From positions 1-64,000 of the forward strand of contig NZ_JANFQF010000020.1 of NCBI RefSeq assembly GCF_024438035.1: a stretch of DNA of 64,000 nt. The letters are read 5' to 3'. Below, piece after piece: positions 61,330 through 64,000 of the stretch; the stretch's first letter is position 1, and every line of letters starts with the position of its first letter. The notes beneath the pieces were generated by a model that was not told the DNA's origin, did no database searches, and saw only the letters and a program-made list of their open reading frames with translations. The DNA comes from Rhodococcus tibetensis. GTDB lineage: Bacteria; Actinomycetota; Actinomycetes; Mycobacteriales; Mycobacteriaceae. A program made the translations under genes and the position numbers.

Positions 61330-62271
61330 ATGACAGTCCGTGTCGGATACTTCCCACACAACAACTCGCTCTTCGTGCTGCGGCACACCGGAATCCTCGA
61401 GCGTCGGCTGCCCGACGTCGAATGGGTGGATCTGCGTGAACTGCCGTCGAAGCCGCCCGTCGATCCAACGAACGCCCTTCCTACCCTGCATTCCGACTGG
61501 CTGTTCGAGGACGGCGGATACGACGTCATCGGCACCGGCTTCACCCCGCCGATCACCGGCTTGGCGCACGACCGCGATCTCGTCTACATCGGCATCTCCG
61601 GCCCCCGCGTCGAGAACGGCCGTCTGGTCGTGAAGGCGGAGTCGGGCATCGAGTCCGTCGAGGATCTTCGCGGTAAGCGTGTCGGCATTGCGCACGGGTC
61701 GTGGCAGACGACGCTGCTCCTGTTCGCGCTCGACCGGGCAGGACTCACCTGGTCCGACATCGTGCCCGTCGACACCGACGTGCGCGCAGGCGGCGCCGAA
61801 CTCGTCAGCGGAACCATCGACGCGTGGGTCGGCGCATACCCGGGGCTGGCGGATGTCGAAGCCGATCACGAACTGCGGACGCTCGTCGAGACGGATGGGC
61901 TCTTCAGCCATCCCTCGCTGTGGTTCACCCGCCGCGACTTCGCGGAGAGCAACTCCGCACAGTTGCGTGCCGTCGTCGAGGCGCTGCAGGAGTCCGACGC
62001 GTGGATCGAGACACACCCGCGCGAAGCGGCACAGTTCTTCGTCGACGACGTCGAGCGGCGCGGCGGCACCGCAAGTCTCGACGCCTGGGAGGCGGCGCTG
62101 CGCGGACGGCCCTTCGGCATCAACCCGGTCACCGAGCAGTTCCTGGACGAACAGCAACGCGCCGCCGACCTGTTGCTCGCGAATGGACTGCTTCCGCGGT
62201 CGATCCGGATCCGCGACGCTGTGGTCTCCGAGATCGGGGAGTTCGTCGCCGCCGATCGCGCCGCCGTGTAG
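61330..62271 (+). CDS. Cytosolic binding-protein-like partner of the sulfur operon
   Basis: A 313-residue NMT1/SsuA-like fold without any signal peptide: it starts MTVRVGYFPHNNSLFVLRHT. The core motif is IESVEDLRGKRVGIAHGSWQ, followed by GAELVSGTIDAWVGAYPGLA. It is related in fold to the DszB-like protein at 57291, but no Cys is found at the corresponding N-terminal place (YFPHNN instead of a Y-x-x-C-P-V-P motif), so it is not expected to be a cysteine desulfinase. Possible roles are a substrate chaperone, a divergent hydrolase or a binding protein whose signal was lost. ATG 61330 lies 43 bp after the aldolase. Confidence 0.8.
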   Translation: MTVRVGYFPHNNSLFVLRHTGILERRLPDVEWVDLRELPSKPPVDPTNALPTLHSDWLFEDGGYDVIGTGFTPPITGLAHDRDLVYIGISGPRVENGRLVVKAESGIESVEDLRGKRVGIAHGSWQTTLLLFALDRAGLTWSDIVPVDTDVRAGGAELVSGTIDAWVGAYPGLADVEADHELRTLVETDGLFSHPSLWFTRRDFAESNSAQLRAVVEALQESDAWIETHPREAAQFFVDDVERRGGTASLDAWEAALRGRPFGINPVTEQFLDEQQRAADLLLANGLLPRSIRIRDAVVSEIGEFVAADRAAV

Positions 62272-62311
62272 CGGGACTCGGGGCACGCAGATCGACCCCA
62301 CGAAAGGTGGA

Positions 62312-63322
62312 TCATCGGCTCGGGAGTGATCGCGGCAGCCCGAAGGATGGGAGCACGCTGCTGTCGAAGCGGGTGAAGGCGCAGATCCGTTCGACGGTCA
62401 GGGTGAGGACGAACAGGCCGGAACCATGCCGGATGCCGGTCGGGGCGCGCAGGTAGGCGCCGAACGCCGGCTGACCGTTCGCTCGGGTCGGAACGAGGTC
62501 GACTCTCCTGCCCGAGCCGAAGATGCCGGCGAACAGGCGAATGGCGGCGTCACGGCCCTGGTATTCGAAGGGAATCGGTGGCATCGAGATGAAGACATCG
62601 TCGGTGAGCAAGGCGACCAGCGCGTCAGGATCCCCGGACTCGTAGGCACGGACGAACTCGGCCACGAGCGCTTGCTCGGACGCCGAATTCGGGCCGGGAG
62701 CCGGTTCGCGCTCCTCACTCTGCGACCGATGGCGTTTCAGCCCGGCGCGGGCTCGTTTGAGGGCGCTGGTAACCGAGTCCACGGTCGAGTCGAGCATGTC
62801 GGCCACCTCGATCGCGCGGAACCCGAGGACGTCGCGCAGGATGAGCACGGCGAGCTGGCGCGGTGGCAGGAGCTGAAGGGCGGTCACGAAGGCCAGGGAG
62901 AGGGATTCGCTCTGCTCGACGCGGGCCTCCGGTCCGAGCGGTACCCCGACTGCCCCCTCGAGCACGGAATCGGGAAAGGGCTCGAGCCAGGGCACTTCGC
63001 CGAACCCGGTCGGCTCGGGTGGTTCGACCCCGGGCATGTCCCACTCCCTGCGGAGACGTCGGCCGGCCGAGCGACGCGCATTGAGGCAGCGGTTGGTGGC
63101 GATCCGATAGAGCCAGGTGCGAAGGGCGGCGCGTCCCTCGTACCCTCCGATGCCTTGCCAGGCGGCCAGCAAGGTGTCCTGGGCGGCGTCCTCGGCGTCG
63201 TGAAACGATCCGAGCATCCGGTAGCAGTGCACCAGCAGTTCCCGGTGGTGCGGCTCGGTCAGCTCTCGGAACGCGTCGCCGTCCCCCGCCCGGGCCCGGG
63301 AGAGCAGGTCGCCTGCTACCAC
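62312..63322 (-). CDS. ECF sigma factor with C-terminal SnoaL-like domain
   Basis: A 336-residue extracytoplasmic-function sigma factor. Region 2 (about 8-80) contains MLGSFHDAEDAAQDTLLAAW and RTWLYRIATNRCLNARRS. Region 4 (about 135-195) contains LQLLPPRQLAVLILRDVLGF and the helix-turn-helix MLDSTVDSVTSALKRARAGL. From about 210 on is a SnoaL/NTF2-like domain (VAEFVRAYESGDPDALVALL). Such sigma factors are usually controlled by their own tail rather than a separate anti-sigma, and none is adjacent. GTG 63322 has GGAAGGA about 12 bases upstream. The divergent neighbour is a RibD/DHFR-like gene. Confidence 0.9.
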   Translation of the reverse strand: MVAGDLLSRARAGDGDAFRELTEPHHRELLVHCYRMLGSFHDAEDAAQDTLLAAWQGIGGYEGRAALRTWLYRIATNRCLNARRSAGRRLRREWDMPGVEPPEPTGFGEVPWLEPFPDSVLEGAVGVPLGPEARVEQSESLSLAFVTALQLLPPRQLAVLILRDVLGFRAIEVADMLDSTVDSVTSALKRARAGLKRHRSQSEEREPAPGPNSASEQALVAEFVRAYESGDPDALVALLTDDVFISMPPIPFEYQGRDAAIRLFAGIFGSGRRVDLVPTRANGQPAFGAYLRAPTGIRHGSGLFVLTLTVERICAFTRFDSSVLPSFGLPRSLPSR

Positions 63323-63365
63323 GGTGCATCACCGTCCTTCCAGCCCGTCGCAGATTCTCCTCGTA

Positions 63366-63433
63366 TAGACACCGATGAGGGCGGGAACCGGGCGGTCGAG
63401 GCGTCGACCACTTTCTCGTCGTCGCGGTGTCTA
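63366..63433. promoter_or_regulatory. Mirror-image CGGTGTCTA elements in the sigma/RibD-like divergent promoter
   Basis: TAGACACCG (63366-63374) and CGGTGTCTA (63425-63433) are exact inverted copies 50 bp apart. Each lies 38-44 bases before one of the two divergent starts, the place expected for -10 elements. An ECF sigma recognising CGGTGTCTA could drive itself and the neighbour. A matching -35 word at equal spacing was not found. Confidence 0.45.
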
Positions 63434-63471
63434 CATCAGTGCCCTGACACCGCACACGAAGGAGAACCGGA

Positions 63472-64000
63472 ATGGGAAAGATCGTGATGAGCGATTTCGT
63501 CTCTCTCGACGGGGTCGTCCAGGACCCCGACGGCAAGGAAGGCTTCAGAGTCGGCGGCTGGTTCGGCCGGCTCGACGATCGCCGAGAACTGTTTGCGGTC
63601 AAGCTGGACGAGGCGCTGGGCGCCGAGGCCCTACTACTGGGTCGACGCAGCTACGAGTTCTTCGCCGCCCGGTGGCAACCCCGCGGTGGCGGCTTGGCGG
63701 ACAGACTGAACAACCTGCCGAAGTACGTCGTGTCCTCGACACTTCGAGATCCGGACTGGACGAACACGACGGTCCTCGGGCGCGACGCGGTGGCCGATAT
63801 TTCGATGCTGAAGCGCGCGGTAGCAGGGGAGATCCTCGTCTACGCCAGCTTCCAGCTCTCGCGCACGCTGCTGATGCACGACCTCGTCGACGAAATCCGG
63901 TTGATGATGCTCCCCGTAGTGCTGGGCGCCGGTGCGCGGCTCTTCGGCGAAACGCGCGACACGACATCTCTGCGCCTGGTCGACTGCCGGACCGTCGCCG
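63472..64000 (+). CDS. Dihydrofolate reductase/RibD C-terminal-like protein, cut by window end
   Basis: The visible 176 residues start MGKIVMSDFVSLDGVVQDPD at ATG 63472, behind GAAGGAGAACCGG. Motifs of the bacterial DHFR-like family are ALLLGRRSYEFFAARW, LNNLPKYVVSSTLRDPDW, a GEILVYASFQLSRTLL turn where the cofactor loop G-S-x-x-L is expected, and RLMMLPVVLGAGARLFGE. Members are NADPH-dependent reductases of unknown substrate, often paired with SnoaL-tailed ECF sigma factors, as here. Only the last few residues should be missing. Confidence 0.88.
   Translation, partial: MGKIVMSDFVSLDGVVQDPDGKEGFRVGGWFGRLDDRRELFAVKLDEALGAEALLLGRRSYEFFAARWQPRGGGLADRLNNLPKYVVSSTLRDPDWTNTTVLGRDAVADISMLKRAVAGEILVYASFQLSRTLLMHDLVDEIRLMMLPVVLGAGARLFGETRDTTSLRLVDCRTVA

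Overview
The window is about 64 kb of high-GC actinobacterial DNA. Several things point to a Rhodococcus or a close mycolic-acid relative: the DnaJ1-type co-chaperone, an Rv0203-like hemophore-type secreted protein, IdeR/DtxR-like iron boxes, a GabD2-type dehydrogenase and many beta-oxidation and aromatic-catabolic genes. Species is not assigned. I saw no tRNA, rRNA, CRISPR array, transposase or integrase.

Layout. (1) 1-3.2 kb: an accessory heat-shock locus with the dnaK 3' end, a GrpE and a DnaJ that each look internally shortened, and a convergent stand-alone J-protein and Hsp20. (2) 3.3-14.2 kb, all on the minus strand: the most interesting locus. It holds a MATE exporter, an SbnA-like PLP enzyme, an SbnH-like decarboxylase, an SbnB-like dehydrogenase and a VioC/clavaminate-synthase-type 2OG oxygenase, followed upstream by a four-gene oligopeptide/nickel-type ABC importer. 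Both halves start behind IdeR-like boxes. I read it as an iron-regulated small metallophore system (diaminopropionate or opine type) with no NRPS or NIS synthetase in the window. (3) 14.5-25.3 kb: a MerR remnant with YnfA, two 2-hydroxyacid dehydrogenases, a five-gene peptide-type ABC importer, a broken TauE/SafE exporter, glucarate dehydratase and a hemophore-like protein. (4) 26.0-32.9 kb: an orphan superfamily 1 helicase, two small frameshifted membrane-protein genes, GabD2 and an alpha/beta hydrolase.

(5) 32.8-40.1 kb: a CoA-thioester degradation cluster with three enoyl-CoA hydratase family genes, a thiolase, an SDR, a TetR regulator, nitronate monooxygenase, a SnoaL-like protein and a decayed quinone oxidoreductase. 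(6) 40.2-43.8 kb: SRAP, DoxX, MOSC, an unknown protein and a zinc alcohol dehydrogenase. (7) 44.0-53.6 kb: an MFS importer with an aldehyde dehydrogenase, and a seven-gene operon with extradiol dioxygenase, C-C hydrolase, cupin, two SDRs, a ThDP enzyme and a flavin hydroxylase. The two units share a near-identical operator/promoter block. (8) 53.6-62.3 kb: an IclR regulator divergent from a translationally coupled organosulfur operon with an SsuABC-type importer, a DszB-like desulfinase with its catalytic Cys/His/Arg in place, two SsuD-type monooxygenases, a class II aldolase and a cytosolic binding-protein-like partner. (9) 62.3-64 kb: an ECF sigma factor with a SnoaL tail, divergent from a RibD/DHFR-like gene cut by the window end.

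A recurring oddity is the number of damaged genes: apparent in-frame internal deletions (grpE, dnaJ, merR) and one-base or larger frame lesions (TSUP exporter, small membrane protein, low-affinity iron permease family protein, quinone oxidoreductase, IclR C-terminus). Either this chromosome is decaying in places or the sequence carries indel errors. Raw reads would decide.
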